From assembly GCA_003489345.1 (NCBI GenBank), contig DNIT01000098.1, positions 2,392 through 15,790 of the forward strand: a DNA stretch of 13,399 nt, read 5' to 3'. The stretch comes from Pelotomaculum sp. (GTDB lineage Bacteria; Bacillota; Desulfotomaculia; Desulfotomaculales; Pelotomaculaceae). The notes beneath the pieces are model-generated. The model was given only the letters and a program-made list of their open reading frames with translations, did not search any database and was not told the DNA's origin. This document shows, in pieces, positions 6,439 to 13,310 of the stretch. A program made the translations under genes and the position numbers. Numbering within the stretch: position 1 is the first letter of the stretch; every line of letters begins with the position of its first letter.

Positions 6439-6470
6439 AATAAAGCCCTCTATGCATAGAGGGCTTTATT
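6439..6470. terminator. Perfect palindromic hairpin after the first permease gene
   Basis: A perfect 32-bp palindrome (arms AATAAAGCCCTCTATG) lies 54 bp downstream of the MFS gene that stops at 6525. GC-rich inner bases and T-rich outer bases make it look like a bidirectional intrinsic terminator. On the minus strand the expected T-run is short (TTATT) and is soon interrupted by the group II intron fragment. Confidence 0.7.
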
Positions 6471-6524
6471 GCCTGACAGAATTTTTAACATGGAGCACAA
6501 CACCTGCAAATATCAGACGCCTCC

Positions 6525-7793
6525 CTAGACCCCCTTAGGCGTACTGCCTTCCGGCAGCTCTGCAAACGAAGCCGTTACCTTTTTGGGATCATACATTTTT
6601 TCGTAAATAAAAAATGCCGTTATAACTCCAACTATGCCATATGCCACTCCCAAAAGCGCTATTCCAGCGCCAACTGAATGCTGCGTGGCTATTGCGCCTA
6701 TAAATATAGGTGAAATGAACGAGCCTATCCTTCCTAAGTTAAAAGAAGTGCCTACGGCGGTGCCGCGAACGTTCGTCGGGAAGCTTTCAGCCATATAAGT
6801 TGCTTGTATTCCAGTAGGTATGCCATAAAACAGGCCAAAGATCATCAACAAATAGGCAACACTATCCGGTGTCGCATATTTTACTAAAAAAGGCATAATC
6901 AGCGCTGTACTGAAAACGCCAAAAGTAAACATGGCCCTGCGCCCAAATTTATCTGCCAGCAAGCCTGATATAACCTTCCCCAGTATCATTGCCGTGTAGG
7001 TCCCGGCAATATAAAATCCCATAGATTTAAGATCAACGCCTAAATCTTTAACGATATAACTGGGCAGCCACGTAGCTGCGCCGTAGTATCCAAATAGATA
7101 AATCACACAGGCTGCAGCCCAAAGTAAGAATGTCCTTCGAATTTTTTTGTCAGACCAAATGATGGCAAATTCGTTTTCCTTTTTTACCTCTTTTATTTTG
7201 CGGGATTCAAGCCAACTCGGCGAATCTGTTAAGTAGCGCAACATCCAAAATGATGCAAGTCCCGGCAGTGCGGCAGCCATAAACATCGGCCGCCAACCAT
7301 AGTCAGGTAAAATATGTGCGGATAATATTGCAGCGACAACATAGCCTACCGACCAGCCCGCTTGTAAGGTGGCAAGTATAGTGGTGCGTCTTTCTGTGGA
7401 AACGAATTCAGCGGCAAGCATATTGCCAACAACATATACCGCTCCAAGGCCGAAACCTGAAATACAGCGCATTACAATAAATTGCCAATACGAATTGGTA
7501 AAGGCAAGAACTAAGGTGCAAAACGAAAATAAAAACAAGGCTCCTGCCAGTACTTTAACTCTTCCAATGCGGTCAGACATCCAGCCGGCTAATATTCCCC
7601 CCGCTCCCATACCTACCAAAGTCCAGGTGGCAAGAGATCCTGCCATAACTTTGCTGAGATGCAAGTCTTGCATAAGTGACGGCAAAGACACTGAAAGTAT
7701 CTGGAGATCCATACCATCAGCGACCAGAGCGACAAATACACCGATGAAAGTCATTGCTGCCTTTCTCTTATTGCTATTGGCCATAGTTTGCAT
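6525..7793 (-). CDS. MFS permease, aromatic acid:H+ symporter-like (copy 1)
   Basis: This 422-residue protein has the hydrophobicity of a 12-TM major facilitator. The TM1 signature DGMD (26-29) and the loop GWMSDRIGR (70-78) are those of the aromatic acid:H+ symporter branch (PcaK, BenK type), and the second-half repeat LADKFGRR is also present. The DGxD aspartates and loop 2-3 Asp/Arg are known to be needed for transport in PcaK. A proton-coupled organic or aromatic acid transporter in the cytoplasmic membrane is therefore likely, but the substrate cannot be read from sequence. The ATG at 7793 has GGGGGGAAG 4-5 bases upstream; a TTG start at 7808 would run through this site. It is a close paralog of the permease at 9887, strongest in the C-terminal half. 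A hairpin separates it from the oxidoreductase gene upstream. Confidence 0.85.
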   Translation of the reverse strand: MQTMANSNKRKAAMTFIGVFVALVADGMDLQILSVSLPSLMQDLHLSKVMAGSLATWTLVGMGAGGILAGWMSDRIGRVKVLAGALFLFSFCTLVLAFTNSYWQFIVMRCISGFGLGAVYVVGNMLAAEFVSTERRTTILATLQAGWSVGYVVAAILSAHILPDYGWRPMFMAAALPGLASFWMLRYLTDSPSWLESRKIKEVKKENEFAIIWSDKKIRRTFLLWAAACVIYLFGYYGAATWLPSYIVKDLGVDLKSMGFYIAGTYTAMILGKVISGLLADKFGRRAMFTFGVFSTALIMPFLVKYATPDSVAYLLMIFGLFYGIPTGIQATYMAESFPTNVRGTAVGTSFNLGRIGSFISPIFIGAIATQHSVGAGIALLGVAYGIVGVITAFFIYEKMYDPKKVTASFAELPEGSTPKGV

Positions 7794-7917
7794 AATTCTT
7801 CCCCCCAAAATAATCTGCTATTCCAAAAAACGAAAGCATGTATAGGTCAAGGTTGGAAGATAGAAACTTTTTCTTTAGAATTCAAAAAAGGTTGCCAGGT
7901 GCCGTCTTGATTTAACC

Positions 7918-7955
7918 AAGAGGTCAAGCCTACACTGAATAGTGCCTGACCTCTT
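7918..7955. terminator. Hairpin between the oxidoreductase and permease genes
   Basis: AAGAGGTCA (7918-7926) pairs with TGACCTCTT (7947-7955), and an inner CACT/AGTG stem extends it. It lies 43 bp after the oxidoreductase stop and may end that transcript. The longest T-run follows on the plus strand, so efficiency on the minus strand is uncertain. Confidence 0.5.
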
Positions 7956-7997
7956 TTAAACGTTATTAAAAACGCAGATACGCTTTATATAATTTGT

Positions 7998-9704
7998 TTA
8001 AAGCCCAAATTGCTGGAGACGCTCCGGCGGAATATCAAATACGTCATCGACAACCCGGTTCTTTTCTTTGTAAAAGAATTCCGGTATTTTGTTATCCTCC
8101 GGCCGCCAGCCTGCGGCGGTATTAAACGCCCGCTCCAGCCTAAAGGTATCGGTTCCAAGTGCCAGTACTCTCGATACCTCGGGCTCGCCTCCATACACGG
8201 AAGCATACATTTGTACAAAAACATCCATCTGGGCCAGTAAAGGCGCAAAGGCAAACCCACAGATCACACTATCCCGTATACCCATCTTGTGTTGCGCATC
8301 CAGGGACATCTCGGCAACATTTTCTACAGGAAAAGCCTCCCGTCTATCTGTACTCCTGATATAGCCCGCCGTATGGTCCGCGCCCATGGTACAGGTAGCA
8401 TAGGTTGTGCCCGTGCCCCTTTGGGCTCTGGGATCATAACCTGACATCGCCTGGTTTTTGCAGGTCGGTATGCGGCGCCAATTAAGGTGCCGGCCTGTCG
8501 CCTCGCATCCATCTCCAAGTATTCTTCCAAAATCCGTTCCCTTTACAATCTCCTGGAAAAGCCCCATCATAGCGTCAACATCACCCCATTTGATCACACC
8601 CGCGTCCATACACACACCAAACGCCGCACCGGTATCAATCGTATCAAGGCCGATATCATCGCAGGCTCTGTCCATTTTTGCGATAGTTTCAAGGTTGTCC
8701 ACATCACAGTTAGGCCCAAATAGAGCAATCGTTTCATACTCCAGGCCGCCTGTAACATACTTTCCATCTGTATCGTTGATTATATTTGAACAGCGCACCA
8801 GACATCCCGGCTGGCACGCGTGCTTATTCTTACCCTGTTTGGTAATCAGGTCCATAAATGCGCTTGAGCCGATTTTTTCCGCATTCTCAAACTTCTCGCC
8901 CGAAAAATTACGTACAGGCATCGCTCCATTTCGCGAGGTATTATCTACAATCGAAGCTGTACCGACTATCGAAATTGCTGATTTCTTTGCCGTCTCGGCA
9001 ATTTGCTTGTTTATTTCTTTACGGAGGGCCGCAAATGTATTTTCGTCACCTTTATATTCATGCTTATACCTTTGAGCCGCCTTTTCGATTACGACGGCCT
9101 TGATGCGTTTGGAGCCCATGACAGCCCCCAATCCGCCCCTCGCAGCCGCGCGGCAGGGATATCCTGTGCCGTTTTCCGTACACTGTATGCTTGAATTCCG
9201 GTACTGACGCTCTCCCGCGCTGCCGATGGAGGTGATGGATATGTTCGTTCCAAACCGCTCAAAAAGCTTTTTCGTTAGTTCATAATTGTTGACCATCGCA
9301 TATTCCATCGCATTTTCAAGGTGCGGTTCCCCGTTGGCGTCAATTCTCAAAATCCAAAGTCCATTTTGATTTTCGGGCTTACCCTCAATAATAATCATCC
9401 GTATACCCAGGTTAGCCATATAGGTACCGGTTGTCCCTCCCACATTGGATTCTTTCACGCCATTGGTCAGGGGGCTTTTGCCGCCAACAGAAAGACGATT
9501 CGCGCAGGTTAAACCCAGTCCCGCAAAAATACCCGTGCAAAATATCAGCTTGTTTTTCTCTCCAAGGGGGTCACATTTGGGGTCAACCTCTTCAGTGAGG
9601 AGTTTTGCAATCAGGCCCCTCCCCCCCAACCCCATGTAAAGGTCGCCAAATTCTTCTTTAACGATAGTAAAATCAGACATATTTATACGCAGACTTTGCC
9701 ACAT
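7998..9704 (-). CDS. Aldehyde:ferredoxin oxidoreductase family (tungsten/molybdopterin) enzyme
   Basis: At 568 residues it is slightly short for the family (about 600). The N-terminal domain has GLGGRGLIAKLL (25-36), NRLSVGGKSPLT (69-80) and SNVGGTTG (86-93), typical of the bis-pterocofactor-binding domain, then RAAARGGLGAVMGSKRIKAV (185-204). The [4Fe-4S] ligands appear to be C297-x3-C301-x3-C305 (CQPGCLVRC) plus C482; this spacing resembles the YdhV-like branch more than the C-x2-C-x3-C of archaeal AOR. The motif YDPRAQRGTGTTYATCTMGADHTAGY lies in the C-terminal region. The family interconverts aldehydes and carboxylates with ferredoxin. The ATG at 9704 (preceded by GGGGGGCGGG) gives the usual start MWQSLRINM; a reading from 9776 would add 24 unrelated residues. 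No ferredoxin-like partner subunit or cofactor gene is nearby. Substrate unknown. Confidence 0.9.
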   Translation of the reverse strand: MWQSLRINMSDFTIVKEEFGDLYMGLGGRGLIAKLLTEEVDPKCDPLGEKNKLIFCTGIFAGLGLTCANRLSVGGKSPLTNGVKESNVGGTTGTYMANLGIRMIIIEGKPENQNGLWILRIDANGEPHLENAMEYAMVNNYELTKKLFERFGTNISITSIGSAGERQYRNSSIQCTENGTGYPCRAAARGGLGAVMGSKRIKAVVIEKAAQRYKHEYKGDENTFAALRKEINKQIAETAKKSAISIVGTASIVDNTSRNGAMPVRNFSGEKFENAEKIGSSAFMDLITKQGKNKHACQPGCLVRCSNIINDTDGKYVTGGLEYETIALFGPNCDVDNLETIAKMDRACDDIGLDTIDTGAAFGVCMDAGVIKWGDVDAMMGLFQEIVKGTDFGRILGDGCEATGRHLNWRRIPTCKNQAMSGYDPRAQRGTGTTYATCTMGADHTAGYIRSTDRREAFPVENVAEMSLDAQHKMGIRDSVICGFAFAPLLAQMDVFVQMYASVYGGEPEVSRVLALGTDTFRLERAFNTAAGWRPEDNKIPEFFYKEKNRVVDDVFDIPPERLQQFGL

Positions 9705-9886
9705 GGATTCCCGCCCCCCACAAATTATGTTGTAATCATGTACATAAAGCAGTCCTGCCGGGCAAGGGTACGCCATCGCAAACGATCATACACCATTTGG
9801 CATTAGATACCTTTTCAGCAACTATATGCAGTAGTAATATGAAGGCTTTGGCGGATCCTCTTTTTGCCCAGCAGGATTATTTTAAA

Positions 9887-11149
9887 CTAAGCCTCCTTAG
9901 GTGCAGCTCCTTCCAGCGGCTTCACCCCTAGTTTGGCTGATGGATCATACATTTTTTCGGCAATGAAAAATGCTGTAATAACTCCAACTATGCCGTATGA
10001 TATTCCCAAAAGAGCTATTCCAGCTCCAATTGAATGTTGCGTGGCAAATGCGCCAATAAAGATAGGTGAAATAAATGAGCCTATGCGCCCCACGTTAAAT
10101 GAAGTCCCTACAGCCGTGCCGCGAACATTCGTCGGGAAGCTTTCAGCCATGTAGGTGGCATGTATACCCGTAGGTATTCCATAAAACAGGCCGAAGAGCA
10201 TCAACAGAATGGCCACATTGCCTAGCGTCGCAAATTTTACTAAGAAAGGAATAATCGCCGCAGTACTGAGTACACCAAAGGTAAACATGGCTCTCCGTCC
10301 AAACTTATCTGCCAGCCATCCTGCTAAAATCTTACCAAATATCATAGCCACATAAGTGCCCGCAACATACCAGCCCATGGACTTAAGATTAATGCCTAAA
10401 TCTTTGGTGATATAACTTGGCAGCCATGTTGCCGCGCCATAGTACCCAAATAGATAAATCGATGTAGCTAGCGCCCAAAGTATAAATGTCGCTCGAACTT
10501 TTTTGTTTGCCCAAATAATGGCGAATTCATTTTCCTTTTTGACTTCTTTTACTTTACGGGATTCAAGATAACTCGGTGAATCAGTTAAATAGCGGAACAT
10601 CCAAAATGATGCGAGTCCTGGCACTGCTGCAATCATAAACATAGGCCGCCAACCATGGACGGCCGCGACATAGGAGGATAATAATGCAGCTATTACCATA
10701 CCAAGTGACCAACTAGCTTGTAGAGTACCCAGAACTGTGGTGCGAATTTTTGTCGGAATGAATTCAGAAGCATAAAGATTGCCAACAACAAATGACGCTC
10801 CAAGGCCTAAACCTGAAATAAACCGTATTATAGCAAATGGCCAATACGAATCTGTAAATGCAAGCGCCCCGGTGCCGACCGAATAGATCAATAGAGCAAA
10901 TGACAGCACTTTAGCTCGTCCTATGCGGTCAGACATCCATCCGGAAAAAACTCCCCCTACTCCCATACCGACTAAAGTCCAGGTGGCAAGAGTTCCTGCC
11001 AAAGCTTGGCTGATATGCAGGTCTTTTATGAGTGAACCTAAAGCTAATGAAAGCAGCTGAATATCCATACCAGCAGCTAACAAAGTAATAAATGAACCAA
11101 TAAAAACCTTTATTAAAGTACTCTTATTCTCGTTGGTCGTGGCTTCCAT
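9887..11149 (-). CDS. MFS permease, aromatic acid:H+ symporter-like (copy 2)
   Basis: This 420-residue, 12-TM permease is collinear with the copy at 6525. It has GWMSDRIGR at the loop between TM2 and TM3 and LADKFGRR in the second half. Identity to copy 1 is very high from the central loop (FRYLTDSPS, then VKEVKKENEFAIIW) to the C-terminus, but much lower in TM1-TM5. In TM1 the DGxD signature of this family reads AGMD: residue 26 is alanine and only D29 remains. This could change proton coupling or substrate. The ATG at 11149 is preceded by GGGGAGGAAGAG. It lies 119 bp after the alcohol dehydrogenase stop, with a large hairpin between, and 182 bp before the oxidoreductase start. Probably an organic or aromatic acid transporter; the direction of transport is unknown. 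Confidence 0.85.
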   Translation of the reverse strand: MEATTNENKSTLIKVFIGSFITLLAAGMDIQLLSLALGSLIKDLHISQALAGTLATWTLVGMGVGGVFSGWMSDRIGRAKVLSFALLIYSVGTGALAFTDSYWPFAIIRFISGLGLGASFVVGNLYASEFIPTKIRTTVLGTLQASWSLGMVIAALLSSYVAAVHGWRPMFMIAAVPGLASFWMFRYLTDSPSYLESRKVKEVKKENEFAIIWANKKVRATFILWALATSIYLFGYYGAATWLPSYITKDLGINLKSMGWYVAGTYVAMIFGKILAGWLADKFGRRAMFTFGVLSTAAIIPFLVKFATLGNVAILLMLFGLFYGIPTGIHATYMAESFPTNVRGTAVGTSFNVGRIGSFISPIFIGAFATQHSIGAGIALLGISYGIVGVITAFFIAEKMYDPSAKLGVKPLEGAAPKEA

Positions 11150-11202
11150 TACTCTTCCTCCCCTAGTGTTTAGTAGTTGCTCAAAATCAAATTATTATTG
11201 AG

Positions 11203-11260
11203 CAAGGCCGGAAGCCTTGAAACTTTTTTCCAGCAAAAATCACGGAAAAAAGTTTCAAGG
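11203..11260 (-). promoter_or_regulatory. Long hairpin with overlapping alternative stem between dehydrogenase and permease genes
   Basis: CCTTGAAACTTTTTTCC (11215-11231) pairs perfectly with GGAAAAAAGTTTCAAGG (11244-11260), a 17-bp stem around a 12-base loop. A second stem CAAGGC/GCCTTG (11203-11219) uses the same CCTTG bases, so the two are mutually exclusive. It starts 8 bp after the alcohol dehydrogenase stop. It may be a terminator, but there is no T-run after the stem on the minus strand; an attenuator or RNA stabiliser are alternatives. Confidence 0.5.
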
Positions 11261-11268
11261 GTAACTTG

Positions 11269-12372
11269 TTAAAGTATAATCATACCGCGAGCAATTTCTC
11301 CCTTTTCCATGTCCTTAAAAACTGTATTAATTTCATCCAGCGTATAAAATTTGCTAATCAGCTCGTCCAGCTTTAATTTTCCCGCCATGTACAAATCCAT
11401 ATATTTTGGTATATCAACACGCTCAACCGCGTTGCCATAATAGGATCCTTGTACAATTGCTTCTTTCCTGATCATTTCCAGTATCGGCATGTTCCATGTT
11501 ACACTTGCGTCGGGCATCCCTATCAGCGTTACCGACCCGCCTTTTTTAATGCTGTCAAAAGCCAGACCCACTGTCTGGGGTAAACCAATTACTTCAATAA
11601 CGTAATCGACACCCAATCCGCCCGTCAGTCCTTTTATCGCCTGGACAGGATCAACTTTTCCGGAGTTAACTGTGTGCGTTGCGCCAAAGAACTTGGCCAT
11701 TTCCAGTTTACTGTCGGCCAGGTCGACTGCAATAATCTTTTCCGCACCGGCCAATTGGCTTCCCTGAATTACATTTAGCCCGACACCGCCGGCGCCAATA
11801 ACAGCAACGGTACTTCCCGGTTGGACCTTGGCGCCGTTTAACGCAGTCCCTACCCCTGTCAAAACAGCGCAACCTACCAAAGCGGCTTTATCAAGCGGTG
11901 CGTCTTTTCTGATCGGAATAGCAGAACTTTCAGCAACTACACAGTACTCGGCAAACGAAGAAACGCCCCCGGAGTGTGATATCGTCTGCCCGTTAATACT
12001 TAACCTTTTAGTCCCATCAGGTAAAGTGCCTTCAGCTCTCACCTTGGCAGCAGAAGGACAAAGACGCGGTTTGCCTTCAATGCAGTAGGCACATTGACCG
12101 CAGGAAGCAATCCATGAAATTACCACATGGTCGCCAACCTTGACATTCTTAACCCCGGGGCCGACTTCCGCCACCACTCCCGCGCCCTCATGCCCTAATA
12201 TTACAGGGAGCGGCTTTTTTAATACTCCGGTTATTGCAGAAAGGTCACTGTGGCACACTCCGCTCGCAGCTAACTTCACCAATACTTCACCGTCTTTAGG
12301 ATGCTCTATGTCAACTTCTTCAACTACCAACGGCTTGTTAAGCTCATAAAGAACAGCAGCTTTCATTTTCAT
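11269..12372 (-). CDS. Zinc-dependent alcohol dehydrogenase (MDR superfamily)
   Basis: This 367-residue protein is a complete medium-chain dehydrogenase. Catalytic zinc ligands are C40 (GVCHSDL), H61/E62 (GHEGAGVV) and C168 (LVGCAVLTG). The structural zinc loop is C91-x2-C94-x2-C97-x7-C105 (CGQCAYCIEGKPRLC), and the Rossmann motif GAGGVG is at 193-198. Length and motifs fit the class III/benzyl-alcohol-type branch of NAD(P)-dependent enzymes that oxidise primary alcohols to aldehydes or the reverse. The ATG at 12372 has AAGGTGG at suitable spacing; a GTG at 12384 would overlap that site. It is the first gene of the metabolic cluster in transcription order, with an aldehyde oxidoreductase downstream, so an alcohol/aldehyde/acid conversion is plausible. 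The actual alcohol is unknown. Confidence 0.9.
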   Translation of the reverse strand: MKMKAAVLYELNKPLVVEEVDIEHPKDGEVLVKLAASGVCHSDLSAITGVLKKPLPVILGHEGAGVVAEVGPGVKNVKVGDHVVISWIASCGQCAYCIEGKPRLCPSAAKVRAEGTLPDGTKRLSINGQTISHSGGVSSFAEYCVVAESSAIPIRKDAPLDKAALVGCAVLTGVGTALNGAKVQPGSTVAVIGAGGVGLNVIQGSQLAGAEKIIAVDLADSKLEMAKFFGATHTVNSGKVDPVQAIKGLTGGLGVDYVIEVIGLPQTVGLAFDSIKKGGSVTLIGMPDASVTWNMPILEMIRKEAIVQGSYYGNAVERVDIPKYMDLYMAGKLKLDELISKFYTLDEINTVFKDMEKGEIARGMIIL

Positions 12373-12385
12373 TTTACATACCACC

Positions 12386-12448
12386 TTTTTTGATTTAAAA
12401 CTCTTCCCGCAGTGCCACGCCAGCGGAGAGTAAAATTTTTGATTTAAA
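12386..12448 (-). promoter_or_regulatory. Leader of the dehydrogenase gene: 13-bp direct repeats flanking a hairpin
   Basis: TTTTTGATTTAAA occurs at 12386-12398 and again at 12436-12448, exactly 50 bp apart. Between them the minus strand can form ACTCTCCGC...GCGG-GA-AGAGT (about 12400-12432), a stem with a 2-base bulge. The element sits just upstream of the Shine-Dalgarno sequence of the dehydrogenase. Paired regulator sites or a leader RNA structure are possible; neither is proven. Confidence 0.4.
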
Positions 12449-13130
12449 TAGCTCCAGACCTGTAGATAATATTAACCGTCTCGCCCCTTTGCTTTTGACA
12501 ACCCTAATAATTTGCGTTCATAACACTTCGTTTATTTACCTTGGCTTATTAGGCTCCATAGATTCAAAGCTGCAGATATTTAAAATTATCCGCAACTTTT
12601 CTCAGTCTCCCCCTTTCTTGAAGCTGAATCCCCCAAGTCTGAGAGACGCAAAGAAATTTTTAATATTTTTCTAAACACCTCCCAAGCTCACCATTAACAT
12701 CGGCCTTATTCAGATAATAACTATATTTTTTTAACAGTGATACAAAGTCTGCTTTGTTGCTAACGATATTTTATTTATACTGAATTTTTAGCCGGTATAC
12801 GATTAAATATTTTAAATGCAAGCAAAAACCAGGTGTAATAAGCTATTTTGATAGAAATTGATTGTCTAAAGAAAAAATGCTATTACTAACCAATTTCAGC
12901 TTAATGTTGTTTCTGTATAAGATAATTACCTATAATTTTCTGAATTTGTCTATTATCAGTTTAGCATTTGTATTATAGGTGGTCTATAACGAGGTATAAA
13001 TGCCCTGGTATAAACAAATCGAATAGTCCAGCACAATAATTTAGCTATATACAAGAAGCTAAATAGAAATTGGCTTACATAATGTGTTAAAACAACTATA
13101 TTAATGTAATTATTGACATATGGAGGCAAA
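12449..13130. other. AT-rich region without a recognisable gene
   Basis: About 680 bases of low-GC sequence in which neither strand has a convincing gene. The longest open frame (12489-12674, plus strand) has no Shine-Dalgarno sequence and no recognisable domain. The promoter of the dehydrogenase gene should lie within or just left of this stretch, but I see no clear -35/-10 pair. I could not recognise a riboswitch or transposon end. Confidence 0.5.
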
Positions 13131-13131
13131 A

Positions 13132-13167
13132 ATGATCCGGTTCAATATGCTGATCTATAAACAATAA
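13132..13167 (+). CDS. Possible 11-codon mini-gene or truncated gene start
   Basis: ATG at 13132 follows TGGAGG with 6-base spacing and opens a frame reading MIRFNMLIYKQ that ends inside the terminator stem at 13162. A weak plus-strand promoter (TTACAT, 16 bp, TATATT near 13073-13100) lies upstream. It is the only gene start on the plus strand with a good ribosome-binding site in this area. It may be the 5' scar of a gene cut off by rearrangement, or chance. Low confidence. Confidence 0.2.
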   Translation: MIRFNMLIYKQ

Positions 13168-13194
13168 ACCTCACGTATTCCGTGAGGTTTATTG
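13162..13194. terminator. Strong hairpin terminator after the truncated 5S copy
   Basis: CAATAAACCTCACG (13162-13175) pairs perfectly with CGTGAGGTTTATTG (13181-13194) around TATTC, a 14-bp stem. T-rich sequence follows on both strands (TTTA on minus, TTTAAATTT on plus). It lies about 40 bp beyond the 5S remnant and would end an rRNA transcript coming from the right. Confidence 0.8.
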
Positions 13195-13233
13195 TTTAAA
13201 TTTAATTTTAAATTTAATTATCTTTCAAAACGC

Positions 13234-13310
13234 TACAGTCGGCTCAGGAGGGCTTAACTGCCGTGTTCGGGATGGGAACGGGTGTACCCCCTCCGACATT
13301 GTCACCAGAA
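13234..13310 (-). rRNA. 5S rRNA, 3'-truncated copy
   Basis: The minus strand begins TTCTGGTGACAATGTCGGAG, followed by CCGTTCCCATCCCGAACACG and AAGCCCTCCTGAGCCGA, the 5' two thirds of a canonical 5S rRNA. After about 77 bases the match stops: instead of the GATGGTACTTGGG block and the 3' strand of helix I it runs into CTGTAGCG and AT-rich sequence. It cannot form helix I and is presumably non-functional. It differs from the complete copy at 3991 by several substitutions in the shared part, so the two are not a recent exact duplication. The sequence to its right looks like a 23S-5S spacer, so this is the copy physically linked to the rest of an rRNA operon. Confidence 0.85.

Noticed and set aside
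8010..9639. Many open frames opposite the aldehyde oxidoreductase gene, one of 205 codons
   Set aside because: The minus-strand frame encodes a clear AOR with all motifs; the opposite frames have atypical composition (rich in Ser, Pro, Arg) and no domain.
12400..12420. Sigma-54 promoter upstream of the alcohol dehydrogenase (TGGCAC on the minus strand)
   Set aside because: The -24 element matches well, but the -12 position reads GAAG instead of TTGC, and no sigma-54 activator gene is nearby.
12489..12674. Plus-strand open frame of 61 codons in the AT-rich desert
   Set aside because: No Shine-Dalgarno sequence, low complexity, no recognisable domain; chance is sufficient.
12449..13130. CRISPR array or riboswitch in the AT-rich desert
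   Set aside because: No regularly spaced repeats and no conserved riboswitch core could be recognised on either strand.
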